Shown here piece after piece: positions 1 through 8,367 of a stretch of DNA of 37,175 nucleotides; the stretch's first letter is position 1, and every line of letters begins with the position of its first letter. The stretch spans positions 1 to 37,175 of the forward strand of contig QHYQ01000300.1 in the NCBI GenBank assembly GCA_003224175.1. Direction: 5' to 3'. The translations under genes were made by a program, and so were the position numbers. The notes beneath the pieces were generated by a model, which made no database searches, was not told the origin of the DNA, and saw nothing but the letters and a program-made list of their open reading frames with translations. The DNA comes from Acidobacteriota bacterium (GTDB lineage: Bacteria; Acidobacteriota; Terriglobia; Acidiferrales; UBA7541).

Positions 1-1324
1 GATCACTTTCCGTCGCGAAGCGTGCATCGAGAACGGCGGAAGCGATCTGAATGAGCTTGCCAGGAGGGTTGAAGAAGAACTCGGTTTTTGCGGGAACGTC
101 CTGTCCGGCCTTGATAAACGCTAGCTGCTCGTCTACCGCCGCCAAACGATTCCCCAGCGCAAGAAATGCCAGGGCCCGCGCATAATGCCACAGCGCCGTG
201 CTCGTCCGCATACGCGGATCGGGCGCCGGATAATGTAAGACATCATCCCAGCGCTGAAGACGCAGTCGCACCAAGAAGGGGTTGGAAGAGAAAATGTCCA
301 CCATCCCGGGCATGTCGGCGTAGGCGGGAGCCACGTGTTCCGCGATGAGATCGGCGGCGGCCCGGGCTGGTTCAGAATGGCCCAATTCTGCATTTGCCCG
401 CGCCACGAAGTGGAGGTCGTGCGTGTAGTAGGACTGCGTGTAGACGCTGTCGACACCCGTGAGCCTCATGTAGTCGCGGTCGGATTGCGCAGCGAGCTCG
501 TTCACACGGGCAGCCATTTCGTAGTCGCCGACAGTCCAGAAGATGTGGCCTCCCATGTGCGCGAGGTGTCCCACTCCAGGGGCGACATAACTCAACCGGT
601 TTGCGCTGGCAAGCGCGCGCTCAGGGTGAGGGGAGCTATCGAGCACGTGTACGTAAAAATGGTTGGCGCCTGGATGGTCAGGCTCGCGCCGCATCACGGA
701 CTCAAGCAAAGTCAGAATGTCCTCTACGCCCGGCTTGGGGCGCCCCGCGGCGTCGAACCACTCATAGTGATACACGTCCATCCAACTCTCGGCGTAGAGC
801 GTGGCCGCATCCGTGTCGTCAGGATAACGCGCCGCCAGATCGGCCATCGCATTCTTGTAATCAGTCTCCAGCTTCGACCGGTCGGCGTGTGGGTTGCTGG
901 AGCAGCGATAGGCCAGGGCGGCGACATAGTCGCGCTCGTTCTGAGGAGCGTGAGACGTTCGAGCAAGGGCTTTCTGTATCGCTGCGAAAGCAGCGTTAGC
1001 CTGCACATCCATGTCTAAGTCCATATTGAGGTGGAAGCCGCTTGCCAGTGCCATGCCCCAGTACGGCATCGGCGAATTCGGATCAAGTTCGGCGGCACGT
1101 TGGAAAGAGCGGACCGCTTCTTCGCGATTGAACCCATAGACCATAATCAGACCCTGATCAAAAAATTTCTGCGCATCTGGACTAGTCGTAGAAATGCGAT
1201 GGTGGTGATTACCCATCCCGGGCAGGAGTACTGCCGATGGGGTTGCGGCCGCCTGATGAGAATCTTGCGCGAGAACTGGAACAAGCGCGACCGAGAGGAC
1301 CAGGAAACCGAAGAGCGGCTTCAT
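1..1324 (-). CDS. Secreted tetratricopeptide-repeat protein, 3' end off the left edge
   Basis: The reverse strand is open from an ATG at 1324 to the window edge, about 441 codons with no stop. An AGGGAG ribosome site lies about 9 bases upstream. The protein starts with a signal peptide (MKPLFGFLVLSVALVPVLA, then QDS). A segment GMGNHHHRIST..AQKFFDQGL follows, then TPR-like helices such as EEAVRSFQRAAELDPNSPMP and later GHLAHMGGHIF. This pattern (HH followed by AQKFFDQGL and a TPR beginning AVRSFQRAAELDP) is familiar from a large family of secreted TPR proteins of unknown role in Acidobacteriota and other soil bacteria. Such proteins probably act as periplasmic interaction scaffolds, but no partner is evident. 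The HHH in the leader segment could bind metal; that is inference. The C-terminus is missing only because the window ends. Confidence 0.85.
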   Translation of the reverse strand, partial: MKPLFGFLVLSVALVPVLAQDSHQAAATPSAVLLPGMGNHHHRISTTSPDAQKFFDQGLIMVYGFNREEAVRSFQRAAELDPNSPMPYWGMALASGFHLNMDLDMDVQANAAFAAIQKALARTSHAPQNERDYVAALAYRCSSNPHADRSKLETDYKNAMADLAARYPDDTDAATLYAESWMDVYHYEWFDAAGRPKPGVEDILTLLESVMRREPDHPGANHFYVHVLDSSPHPERALASANRLSYVAPGVGHLAHMGGHIFWTVGDYEMAARVNELAAQSDRDYMRLTGVDSVYTQSYYTHDLHFVARANAELGHSEPARAAADLIAEHVAPAYADMPGMVDIFSSNPFLVRLRLQRWDDVLHYPAPDPRMRTSTALWHYARALAFLALGNRLAAVDEQLAFIKAGQDVPAKTEFFFNPPGKLIQIASAVLDARFATESD

Positions 1325-1564
1325 ATGAGATGCTCCCTTCCGATGCCGACGGAGCCTCACAAAGATGGGGTGCGCTTTCATAAGCCTCGCTCGCTAGCAG
1401 AGCAATGCGAAGGCTTTGGTTCACCCTGCAGCCAATCCCTGATTTCTTGCTCGCCGCGATTTACGGAATGGATCCTAATAAACGAAGTACCTCGACAGAT
1501 AGCCGATAAATACATCCGTGTGGCTGTGGGAGTAGCATGGCGGAGATCTAATCGGGCAACTCCT

Positions 1565-1783
1565 ATGAGCGTCACCCAGAACGAAAAGGCATCTCGCTTC
1601 CGCGCGCTCCACGACGGCCCTGGCGCCTTTGTAATTCCGAATCCATGGGATGTCGGCTCCGCCCGCATTCTCGCTGGCCTGGGCTTCCAGGCATTAGCTA
1701 CATCGAGCGCTGCCTCCGCCACTGCCCTTGGTCGAAAAGAGGATGACTCGCGCCCTATTGCTATTTCAAGACGTGCAGGTTAA
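1565..1783 (+). pseudogene. N-terminal stub of a PEP mutase / isocitrate lyase family protein
   Basis: The 72 codons from ATG 1565 read like the first beta-alpha unit of the PEP mutase/isocitrate lyase superfamily: KASRFRALHDGPGAFVIPNP, then WDVGSARILAGLGFQALATS. Family members are about 250-290 residues and continue into a TIM barrel with Mg2+ and substrate ligands. Here the similarity stops after TALGRKEDD and a stop follows at 1781. No ribosome site is evident upstream. The 3' end overlaps the tail of the convergent carboxypeptidase-regulatory-like gene, so the missing 200 or so residues were probably removed by a deletion or rearrangement that brought that gene here. It cannot form an active enzyme. 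Confidence 0.6.
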
Positions 1784-3524
1784 CGACTTGCGTTGAGAGA
1801 GGGTTGATGGTAACGCTCTCGCCTTTGCCGGAGTTGCGATCCGCGAAGTCCGGCGCATAGTAAGCGCGGTTGTCATTTTGGGGGGTTGCGAAAAGAAAAT
1901 AATTTCCGGGAAGCGCACCTGTGATCTTGTAGTGCCCGGCTGTGTCAGTGATAGCCGCCAACGTGTAGCGCGGTATGCGGCGCAGCTCGCGAGATTCTGG
2001 GATTAGAACGACGATGAGTCCCGCCAGAGGCTTGTCGCGTTCGGTCACTTCGCCGACGACGACTCCCGTATCGTCCGCTACAGTAACATCGCAATCAAGC
2101 GATGAATCTACGGTGATCTCGAGGGGACGAGTAGCGTAATCTCGCCCAGAACAAATGGCCTCTTTGATATATGCCGACGACGCTTCGGATTCCGTATGCT
2201 CCAGAGACATAGTGAATGTGTATTCGCCAGGAGGAAGATCGCGAATAGTGAATCGACCGCTGGAATCGATGTCCGCGGGATAAATGGCAAGGGCCAAGAA
2301 ACTCGACAAAGATTGGTGAGCCAGATGTATTCCAGTGCTCTCTAGAGTGATTTGCCATCTGGCAGACGGGAATCCAGCCGCGTCTCCCATGCCCCGGATT
2401 TTCCCGTGTACTTCGCCGGCGCGACCGATCTGAATATCGGCTCGGACATTCGAGTCCACGATCTGCACAGACGCAAACCCTTCATTGACCTCATTGACCT
2501 GCTCGCCGGAGATCTTGGTTGCCACGGCTGAGAGCGTGTACTGGCCCGGAGAGAGCAGCAAAAAAGTGAATGAGCCGTTACGATCGATCCTTCCGACTCC
2601 AAACGTCGGCTGGGAGCCATCCTGGGAGCCATCCCGTTTTTCGACGTAGAGTTGGTAAGGCTTCAACGTTGGTTCGCTGTTCATGCCCACAACCGTGCCT
2701 GTGACGGTATAGTTTCTCTCCGTCGCAACGGGTATCCGGATGTTTTCAGTTTCCTCTCCTGGTCGTACGTCGACAGCCACGGCTTCATCGAGACTCGCGG
2801 TTCCCGGATAGTACGTCTCGCGGTATTGCAGACCGCCGGCCGGCCCCTGCTTTAACGGCGTCTCACCCATAGGACGCTGTGTGAACCCACCTGTCCAGAC
2901 GTAATATGAGCCCGGCGGCAATGCGGGGGCGCGGTAATTGCCCTGGTCATCGGCATAGATTGTAGATGTCACGTAGATTCGCCTACGCCCACCCCGCGCG
3001 AATTCGATGCTCAGAATGTGAACCGCTATTCCAGCCAACGGTTCATGATCCTCATCGAACACGGTCCCGGTAATGACGCCGGCTGGGACCAAGTGCAGGA
3101 TCAAATTGTCCAGTTTCTGCCCGGGAGCCAGAGAAAGGCGGGTTGCACTAGACTGCCATGGTGCTCTTCCATTCGCAAAGCCGTTTCGCCACGCACTAAT
3201 TGCGTAGGCACCGGGAGGTAGGTCGGAAAAAACGAAGGCACCGTCCGGACCCGTGCGAACGATGCGGGAACCTCCTGCACCTCGCTGTGTCTTTTCATCC
3301 TGGGGATCGAGTGACACTTGCACTTTGGAGATCGGCTCCCCTGTGTCCGAGCGATACACATGCCCAGAGATTTGCGACTGCATCGAACTAGCTTGTAGCT
3401 GCGTGTCCTTGATTTGGCCCGCGGCTTTTTCGGCGAAGATTCCTAGACGACTAGCGCAGAGACACAATGTCAGGGTAATGGGAAGCGCATGAGGCGAAGA
3501 GTGCGCTCGGGGCAGTGGTCCCAC
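1761..3524 (-). CDS. Secreted protein with repeated carboxypeptidase-regulatory-like domains
   Basis: The product is 587 residues. I chose the GTG at 3524 because AAGGAG sits 7-8 bases upstream; no ATG is available before the hydrophobic segment (LPITLTLCLCASRLGIFA), which looks like a signal peptide. The mature part is a string of Ig-like/CarboxypepD_reg-type beta domains. At about 52-130 it reads ISGHVYRSDTGEPISKVQV and FVFSDLPPGAYAISA; at about 152-215 ITGTVFDEDHEPLAGIAV and APALPPGSYYVW; near 480-570 VVVGEVTERDKPLAGLIVVL and KITGALPGNYFLFA. Other 'DLPPGEYTFT'-type turns lie between. Such domains are usually structural or binding modules on secreted proteins in Acidobacteriota. No peptidase or TonB barrel domain follows, so it is not an enzyme as far as I can see. 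The ligand is unknown. Confidence 0.8.
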   Translation of the reverse strand: MGPLPRAHSSPHALPITLTLCLCASRLGIFAEKAAGQIKDTQLQASSMQSQISGHVYRSDTGEPISKVQVSLDPQDEKTQRGAGGSRIVRTGPDGAFVFSDLPPGAYAISAWRNGFANGRAPWQSSATRLSLAPGQKLDNLILHLVPAGVITGTVFDEDHEPLAGIAVHILSIEFARGGRRRIYVTSTIYADDQGNYRAPALPPGSYYVWTGGFTQRPMGETPLKQGPAGGLQYRETYYPGTASLDEAVAVDVRPGEETENIRIPVATERNYTVTGTVVGMNSEPTLKPYQLYVEKRDGSQDGSQPTFGVGRIDRNGSFTFLLLSPGQYTLSAVATKISGEQVNEVNEGFASVQIVDSNVRADIQIGRAGEVHGKIRGMGDAAGFPSARWQITLESTGIHLAHQSLSSFLALAIYPADIDSSGRFTIRDLPPGEYTFTMSLEHTESEASSAYIKEAICSGRDYATRPLEITVDSSLDCDVTVADDTGVVVGEVTERDKPLAGLIVVLIPESRELRRIPRYTLAAITDTAGHYKITGALPGNYFLFATPQNDNRAYYAPDFADRNSGKGESVTINPLSTQVVNLHVLK

Positions 3525-3936
3525 TCCTTAACTCCTTGGCAGAAATGATACTTCTTCTGCTGGCTTGCTGCATTGTTCTAATGCCTGTCCAGAGTCACCC
3601 ACTGAACCGCGACCCTTATACCTCCTGCCAGGTTCCGAGCGGTCGGCTTAACCGGCCAATCTCTGCCCGCTCTCGCGCTTCCTAGTGACGATTGACGTCT
3701 TGTGAGTGACCGGCACATAGGTGCACTAGGACAGATCTCCAATGAGCTACAATTTCCTTTTTCCGCCAACTCGGAAGTTATTCGCTGAGCCGACCCGTCA
3801 TCGCGGTCCGGATAGGCCCTGATAAGTCTCCTTACCGGAAACTGGGCCACTACCGTGCGCTGGGTGAAACTTGACTTCATCGAGGCTGCGGACGTATGGT
3901 TTGGCCAATTCCGCATCCCTTAGGAAGAGGCCCGAA
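3525..3936. other. 412-base divergent intergenic region
   Basis: No gene was recognised here. A 112-codon reverse-strand frame (3578-3916) has no family resemblance and no ribosome site. The right end carries a plausible promoter for the gene at 3937; the left end must contain the promoter for the GTG-started gene at 3524, which I cannot pick out. Confidence 0.5.
3871..3900 (+). promoter_or_regulatory. Candidate sigma-70 type promoter for the gene pair at 3937
   Basis: TTGACT (3871-3876) is separated by 18 bases from TATGGT (3895-3900), about 37 bases before the ATG at 3937. The -35 box matches 5 of 6 and the -10 box 4 of 6 consensus positions. It is suggestive only. Confidence 0.35.
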
Positions 3937-4848
3937 ATGCTCCATCGCTTCACCATCTTGATTATCGTACTGGTGGCAGCCCCGGTCTTTTCATCCTTGG
4001 CGTTTGCTCAGAACGAGCGGCCGCGACAGCCAGCGGCGGCGCAGGGCCAGAAAGCTGCGGCGCCCAAAGAACAGAAGTCAGTCGCTGCTCCGCGCCATGA
4101 TATTTCCGGAACTTGGGCGCCGGCCAATGGCCCTTCGGACGGAATCCAGGCCAATGGCGTGAAGGCCATGCCGAATGACGGCAAGCCAGAACATCAGTTG
4201 CCTTACACTCCTTACGGACAACAAGTGTACAAGTCCCATCACGCGCTGGAAGGAGCTGACGCTGTGCTGCCCGGTTTCTTCAACGATCCCCGGGACAAGT
4301 GCGAGCCGCTGGGGTTCCCGCGAATGAATTTTTATAACCTCAGGGAGACACAGATCCTGCAGAACGAATACAAGATCGTGATGCTTTACGAGTATGCAAC
4401 GACGTGGCGGGTTATCTGGACAGACGGCCGGCCGCTTCCGAAGTTCGTCGACGGAGGCGTACAGATTGGCAGTGAAGTTAAGGAGCCGCGATATTACGGA
4501 TACTCAGTGGGAACATGGGTGGACGATACGACCCTCGTAGTGCAGACGACGGGAATGATGGGAGAAGAGAGGGTCTGGCTGGATACCGCGGGGCGGGCGA
4601 TCAGCGACCAATTGCGCGTGGAGGAACGATTCCATCGCGTGGACCACGACCGTTTGGAGTGGACCGTGACGATCGACGACCCCAAGATATATACGAAACC
4701 CTGGGTGGCCATGAACAAATTTCCTTTCCAATTGGAGGATCCTCACCGGGATGTCATGGAGCAGTACTGCTCACCCTCAGAGATGGAACGGTATAATAAG
4801 CTATTTGGTAATCCCTCCAGCGAGGAAGGGCACGGGCCGCAGCGATAG
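3937..4848 (+). CDS. Secreted 'HDLSG.W' family protein of unknown function, copy 1
   Basis: The ATG at 3937 follows GGAAGAGG and starts a clear signal peptide (MLHRFTILIIVLVAAPVFSS LAFA), giving 303 residues; the longer in-frame start at 3871 lacks both. The mature protein has HDISGTWAPA near residue 65, CEPLGFPRM in the middle, RVIWTDGRPLP, then YYGYSVGTWVDDTTLVVQT, ERFHRVDHDRLEW, TIDDPKIYTKPW and a late Cys (EQYCSPSEM). The same landmarks recur in the genes at 31187, 32928 and 34600, so this is one paralogous family. I know it as a common 'hypothetical protein' of Acidobacteriota but know of no demonstrated function. The two conserved Cys (CxxxGxP and near the C-terminus) could form a disulfide in the periplasm. 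It is followed after 20 bases by a DUF6152 gene, probably co-transcribed. Confidence 0.85.
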   Translation: MLHRFTILIIVLVAAPVFSSLAFAQNERPRQPAAAQGQKAAAPKEQKSVAAPRHDISGTWAPANGPSDGIQANGVKAMPNDGKPEHQLPYTPYGQQVYKSHHALEGADAVLPGFFNDPRDKCEPLGFPRMNFYNLRETQILQNEYKIVMLYEYATTWRVIWTDGRPLPKFVDGGVQIGSEVKEPRYYGYSVGTWVDDTTLVVQTTGMMGEERVWLDTAGRAISDQLRVEERFHRVDHDRLEWTVTIDDPKIYTKPWVAMNKFPFQLEDPHRDVMEQYCSPSEMERYNKLFGNPSSEEGHGPQR

Positions 4849-4868
4849 CTGAACCGGAGGCAATAACG

Positions 4869-5267
4869 ATGCGAAGCAAAGTCATCCCGGCAATGGTTCT
4901 GGCGCTTGGCATGGTGAATTTTTCGGGCGCTCTGTTTGCGCACCACGGGACCGCGGCGTTCGATACCGACAAAAAGGTTACTCTGAAAGGAACCGTCACG
5001 GAATGGTTCTGGTCGAATCCCCATTGCCTCCTGCAGTTCGACGTCAAAGGTGAAGACGGGAAAGTGGTCCATTGGATTGGAGAGACTCAAAATCCGGTGA
5101 CCATGACCGACGGTGGCTGGAGCAAGAGCTCATTCAAGGTTGGCGATGAAGTCACGGTGGCTTTGTTCCCGGTGAAGAATGGCTTGCCGCTCGGGCGCAT
5201 CATTACAGTCCTGCTCCCGAATGGGAAGACGTTAGACGCCATGGGGGGAACCCGCACTTATAAATGA
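4869..5267 (+). CDS. DUF6152 family secreted protein, copy 1
   Basis: The product is 132 residues from ATG 4869, with GGAGG 8-12 bases upstream. The signal peptide ends GALFA, so cleavage after Ala24 would leave His25-His26 as the first mature residues (HHGTAAFD). A small beta-rich domain follows: VTLKGTVTEWFWSNPHC, then HWIGETQNP, GWSKSSFKVGDEVTVAL and GKTLD near the end. The layout (A-HH, a G-T-V strand, NPH, KxGDxVTV, DGK/NGK) is that of the DUF6152 family, whose function is not established to my knowledge. The exposed His-His and the His/Cys of NPHC are reminiscent of periplasmic metal sites; that is inference. It is the second gene of a pair with the protein at 3937. Confidence 0.85.
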   Translation: MRSKVIPAMVLALGMVNFSGALFAHHGTAAFDTDKKVTLKGTVTEWFWSNPHCLLQFDVKGEDGKVVHWIGETQNPVTMTDGGWSKSSFKVGDEVTVALFPVKNGLPLGRIITVLLPNGKTLDAMGGTRTYK

Positions 5268-5671
5268 TCCGCGACCATCGACGCGATGCGAGTCTGAAGT
5301 CCAGGGTCACGATAGAGCGTTAAATTAGACTGGAGCCAACGGGAACCTGTCAGGCTCTTTGCGCAACCGCAGTTCATTACCCTCTCATTGTGAGTCAGAA
5401 TCGCTTCCAGCAATCGCCTTTTCGAGCGCGGTTCATCAGGCAGGGATGCAATCTCACGGATGTCGCCTGATGGTGAATTTGGCCATGAGCGTGTTTATTT
5501 TGCCCACACTATATGTTTGGTCCGCTCGGGAGGACGATAAGCTCCCAGAACGGGAGGAATCTTTCGAAACCTAAGCCGGGCAGCCATCCGGTTCGGTGAC
5601 CTGGTCGAAAGCCGCCGAAATCGAAGATTAGCTCAAGCGATTTAGTTGCGCAGGTTGGTATTTCGATTCCG
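5268..5671. other. 404-base convergent intergenic region
   Basis: This lies between the end of the DUF6152 gene and the end of the reverse-strand ABC permease. A 71-codon forward frame at 5359-5574 has no ribosome site or recognisable similarity. I see no convincing terminator hairpin, repeat or RNA gene. Confidence 0.5.
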
Positions 5672-6880
5672 TCAAATGCGGAAGAGTACGTCTTCGCGCT
5701 GAAACAGCCGGATCGCCACCCAAAGCGCGCCCGCGGCGTACACGCAGGACGAAACGAAGATCAGGGCGATGTAGCCCCAGTGATACGTTCCACTCACAAT
5801 CTCCTTGCAGACGAGGCTCGTGTTCAAGATCGGGACGAGCGACAGGCCGGCATTCAACTCGACTCCGGGAAGGATGGATACGATGGCGGGAGCTATGACC
5901 ACGATCGTCAGAGGAGACAGATAACTCTGCGCTTCCTTGAAGCTCTTGGCAAAGAGCGAGATGGCCAATAGGGCGGCGGAAAACAGGACCGCGAGCGGGA
6001 CGATCATGACAAAGACCCAAATCACGGCCTGGGGAGTTATCTGGAACTGCAGGCCCATACTGCTGATTTGCGAGAGACCGCCAACCATCTTGCCGGCAGC
6101 CGCGAGCGTCAATCCCATGGAGGCTATGGCCAGAGCGGCGGTCGAAAGCGACGCGGTGAGCACCATCAAGAACTTCCCCAGCACGAGACTCATGCGCGAG
6201 ATGGGACTGCACAGGATCGTCTCAATCGTGCCGCGTTCCTTTTCGCCGACGGTCAGGTCCATCGCCGGGTACATGGTTCCGGTCAGGGCCAGAATAATGA
6301 CGAAATACGGCACTAATCCGCCCAGCACCACACCTCCGACCTTTTCCGGCGGCGCGACGTTCGTTTCTTCCACCAGGAGCGGCTCGGCGAGATTTTCGGG
6401 GAGATGGCGCGCATCGAGGCGCTGGCGAATGGTGCGTTCGCGGAAATCGCGGAAGAACTTCTGCAACTTATCGGCGCTGAATCCGGAATTGATTTCGCCC
6501 TGATACATATCAATGCGGACTCGGGCGGTGTCGCCATTGGCGATAATGGCGTCGAAATCGGGAGGAAGCTCCACGGCGGCGCGGATTTTTTTGTCGATGA
6601 TCTGCTGGCCGTAATCGGGAGTCGCGGGGACGACCTGAACGTCCTGAAGTGCACGCAGCGCGGCCAAAATTTGCGGCGAGTCTTCTCCTCCGATGATCAT
6701 GACCGCAGGCACTTGCAGCATGGCCCTGCCGATCAGGCGCGCCGACAGCGCTCCCACGAAAATGGTCAGCATGGGCATCAGGAAGATCGGCACGACGATC
6801 ATGGAAATAACCGTGCGACGGTCGCGGAGCGAATCCTTGAGCTCCTTGCGATAGACAACGGCAATATTGCGGCCGTTCAC
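5672..6880 (-). CDS. ABC-2 type (NatB-like) transporter permease
   Basis: I start this at the GTG at 6880, giving VNGRNIAVVYRKELKDSLRD and 402 residues. The open frame extends further upstream but only as overlap with the ATPase gene. The start overlaps the ATPase stop as GTGA (6877-6880), which implies translational coupling. After a cytoplasmic N-terminus with an RDRRT motif there is one membrane segment (TVISMIVVPIFLMPMLTIFV), a roughly 150-residue outside domain, then about five more membrane segments. The signature GEKERGTIETILCSPISR between them is typical of NatB/ABC-2 Na+-efflux-type permeases. Substrate cannot be told from sequence; NatAB proteins export sodium, but many acidobacterial homologues are uncharacterised. 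Confidence 0.85.
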   Translation of the reverse strand: MNGRNIAVVYRKELKDSLRDRRTVISMIVVPIFLMPMLTIFVGALSARLIGRAMLQVPAVMIIGGEDSPQILAALRALQDVQVVPATPDYGQQIIDKKIRAAVELPPDFDAIIANGDTARVRIDMYQGEINSGFSADKLQKFFRDFRERTIRQRLDARHLPENLAEPLLVEETNVAPPEKVGGVVLGGLVPYFVIILALTGTMYPAMDLTVGEKERGTIETILCSPISRMSLVLGKFLMVLTASLSTAALAIASMGLTLAAAGKMVGGLSQISSMGLQFQITPQAVIWVFVMIVPLAVLFSAALLAISLFAKSFKEAQSYLSPLTIVVIAPAIVSILPGVELNAGLSLVPILNTSLVCKEIVSGTYHWGYIALIFVSSCVYAAGALWVAIRLFQREDVLFRI

Positions 6881-7608
6881 GCGCCAACCACCCGCATAAA
6901 AATCTCCTCGAGGCCGGCGTGGCCATAACGGGCACGAAGCTCCTGGAGAGACCCTTCGGCCAGCAGGCGTCCGTCGTGGATGATGCCGATCGTATCGCAA
7001 AGCTTCTCGGCCTCGCTCATGACATGCGTCGAGAAAACAACCGTCTTGCCGCCATCCCTGCACTCACGAATAAAGTCCACGATGGTCCTGGCGCTGATAA
7101 CATCGAGGCCGGAGGTCGGCTCGTCAAAGATCATCACGGGAGGGTCGTGGACCAGCGTGCGGGCAATGGAAACACGCTGTTTGATGCCGGTGGAAAGATC
7201 TTCGCAGCGCCGATCGCGAAAAGCGTCAATGGACAGCCGCTCGAAAAGCGCAAGGGTGCGACGGCGGGCGGCCGCTTGATCCAAACCATGGAGACGGCCG
7301 AAGTATTCCACCATTTCGAGCGCCGTCAGCCGGCCATAGAGCGCCGTAGCGGTGGAAAGAAAGCCCAAGTTCTGGCGAGCTTTTTCCGGCTCCCGGCGAA
7401 TATCATAGCCCGCGACGCGCGCTGTGCCCGACGTGGGCGCGAGGATCGTCGCAAGGATACGCAGGGCGGTCGTCTTGCCAGCGCCGTTTGCGCCGAGCAG
7501 GCCATAAACCTGACCTGGTTGGCAGGAGAAGCTGAGATTCCCGACGGCGCGAATTACGCCCCGATCTTTATCCCGAAATTCCTTGCCAAGGTTTTCTGCG
7601 ACGATCAT
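6877..7608 (-). CDS. ABC transporter ATP-binding protein (NatA-like)
   Basis: The best start is ATG 7608 (MIVAENLGKEFRD), preceded by AGAGG; a longer frame to 7752 adds 48 residues unlike any ABC ATPase and runs into the yjbQ gene. The 243-residue product has Walker A GLLGANGAGKTT near 46-57, the signature LSTGIKQRVS, Walker B VMIFDEPTSGLD and the switch His in STHVMSEAEKLCD. The single nucleotide-binding domain pairs with the permease encoded immediately downstream, whose GTG start overlaps this gene's stop. Together they form a two-gene exporter that should work as an A2B2 complex at the inner membrane. Confidence 0.9.
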   Translation of the reverse strand: MIVAENLGKEFRDKDRGVIRAVGNLSFSCQPGQVYGLLGANGAGKTTALRILATILAPTSGTARVAGYDIRREPEKARQNLGFLSTATALYGRLTALEMVEYFGRLHGLDQAAARRRTLALFERLSIDAFRDRRCEDLSTGIKQRVSIARTLVHDPPVMIFDEPTSGLDVISARTIVDFIRECRDGGKTVVFSTHVMSEAEKLCDTIGIIHDGRLLAEGSLQELRARYGHAGLEEIFMRVVGA

Positions 7609-7693
7609 TCCAAGCCTCTGGCCCAATCTCCGACCGGCCTGGGTTTTCAGCGAGCGGCCCGAAGCCGGCGGCGCCGGTACCTGCACCGCGCTA

Positions 7694-8107
7694 TTATTCG
7701 CCCAGGATCTTGATGAGAATGCGTTTTGGCCGCTGGCCGTCCAGTTCGGCATACATCACGTTCTGCCATGGGCCTAATTCGAGCTTCCCATCCGTGAGCG
7801 AGACGAAGGCCTGATGATTGAGCAGAAGGCTCTGCAGGTGCGCGCCGGCGTTGCTTTCACTGCGCGCGCTGTGATGGTAGTCGGGCCCGAAGGGCGCGAT
7901 GCGGTCCGCCCATTCCATGATGTCCTGCAAGAGACCGGGCTCCTCGTCGTTGACGAAGAGAGCCGAATTCGAGTGCAGCGAGGAGATCAGGATGATACCG
8001 TCGCGAATGCCGCTTTTTTCCACGGCGGCCTTTATGTTCGGTGTGATATTCAGGAGCTCGCGCTTCTCCTTGGTTTGAACGGTCATGTAATCGCTATGAA
8101 TCCGCAT
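7694..8107 (-). CDS. yjbQ: YjbQ family protein (UPF0047)
   Basis: The 137-residue product spans the full family length. It starts MRIHSDYMTVQTKEKRELLN, matching the usual YjbQ opening, so ATG 8107 is chosen; GGAG lies about 10 bases upstream. Landmarks are HSNSALFVNDEEPGLLQD, DYHHSARSESNAGAHLQSL and LTDGKLELGPWQNVMYAELD, which carry the His and Asn residues conserved in the family. YjbQ proteins are trimeric and have been annotated as secondary thiamine-phosphate synthases from complementation work in E. coli; the physiological role is not settled. It lies 85 bases upstream of the ABC ATPase gene on the same strand and may share its transcript. Confidence 0.9.
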   Translation of the reverse strand: MRIHSDYMTVQTKEKRELLNITPNIKAAVEKSGIRDGIILISSLHSNSALFVNDEEPGLLQDIMEWADRIAPFGPDYHHSARSESNAGAHLQSLLLNHQAFVSLTDGKLELGPWQNVMYAELDGQRPKRILIKILGE

Positions 8108-8173
8108 GCGCGTCTCCGAGGGGCGGCGGAGATTCTAGCCGAAGTAGGAGCGGAAAGAAATTCGCGGGGGCGA

Positions 8174-8335
8174 TCAACCTTTATGGCAGTTGGGGCACTG
8201 CTTGGCGTCGAAGCGGTCCGGCGTCACGCGGAACATGTTATTGCACTGAATGCAGACGCGATGAATCACGCGGGTGCCGCGCGGCAATGCCGCATTTTCC
8301 GCGGCATGCGGCGATGTGGTAGGACGCTCACTCAC
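8174..8335 (-). CDS. 53-residue zinc-ribbon protein
   Basis: Reading the reverse strand from GTG 8335 to TGA 8174 gives a 53-residue basic protein. It has two CxxC knuckles, VCIQCNNMF and QCPNCHKG, 15 residues apart, the spacing of a rubredoxin-like or zinc-ribbon fold that should bind one Zn2+. The first 22 residues are probably disordered. There is no membrane segment or signal peptide. It lies between yjbQ and a receiver-like gene on the same strand. The intact CxxC pairs make a chance frame unlikely, but a strong ribosome site is not visible before the GTG. Function is unknown; such mini-ribbons often bind nucleic acid or accompany larger enzymes. Confidence 0.6.
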   Translation of the reverse strand: MSERPTTSPHAAENAALPRGTRVIHRVCIQCNNMFRVTPDRFDAKQCPNCHKG

Positions 8336-8367
8336 GACCCCAGTTTAACACAGGACTCGGGCAGCGC

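Noticed and set aside
335-1018. 227-codon forward frame
   Set aside because: It is the antisense shadow of the TPR gene at 1-1324, whose reverse-strand translation has a signal peptide and family motifs.
5359-5574. 71-codon forward frame between DUF6152 copy 1 and the ABC permease
   Set aside because: No ribosome site, no domain or signal peptide, and odd composition; looks like chance.
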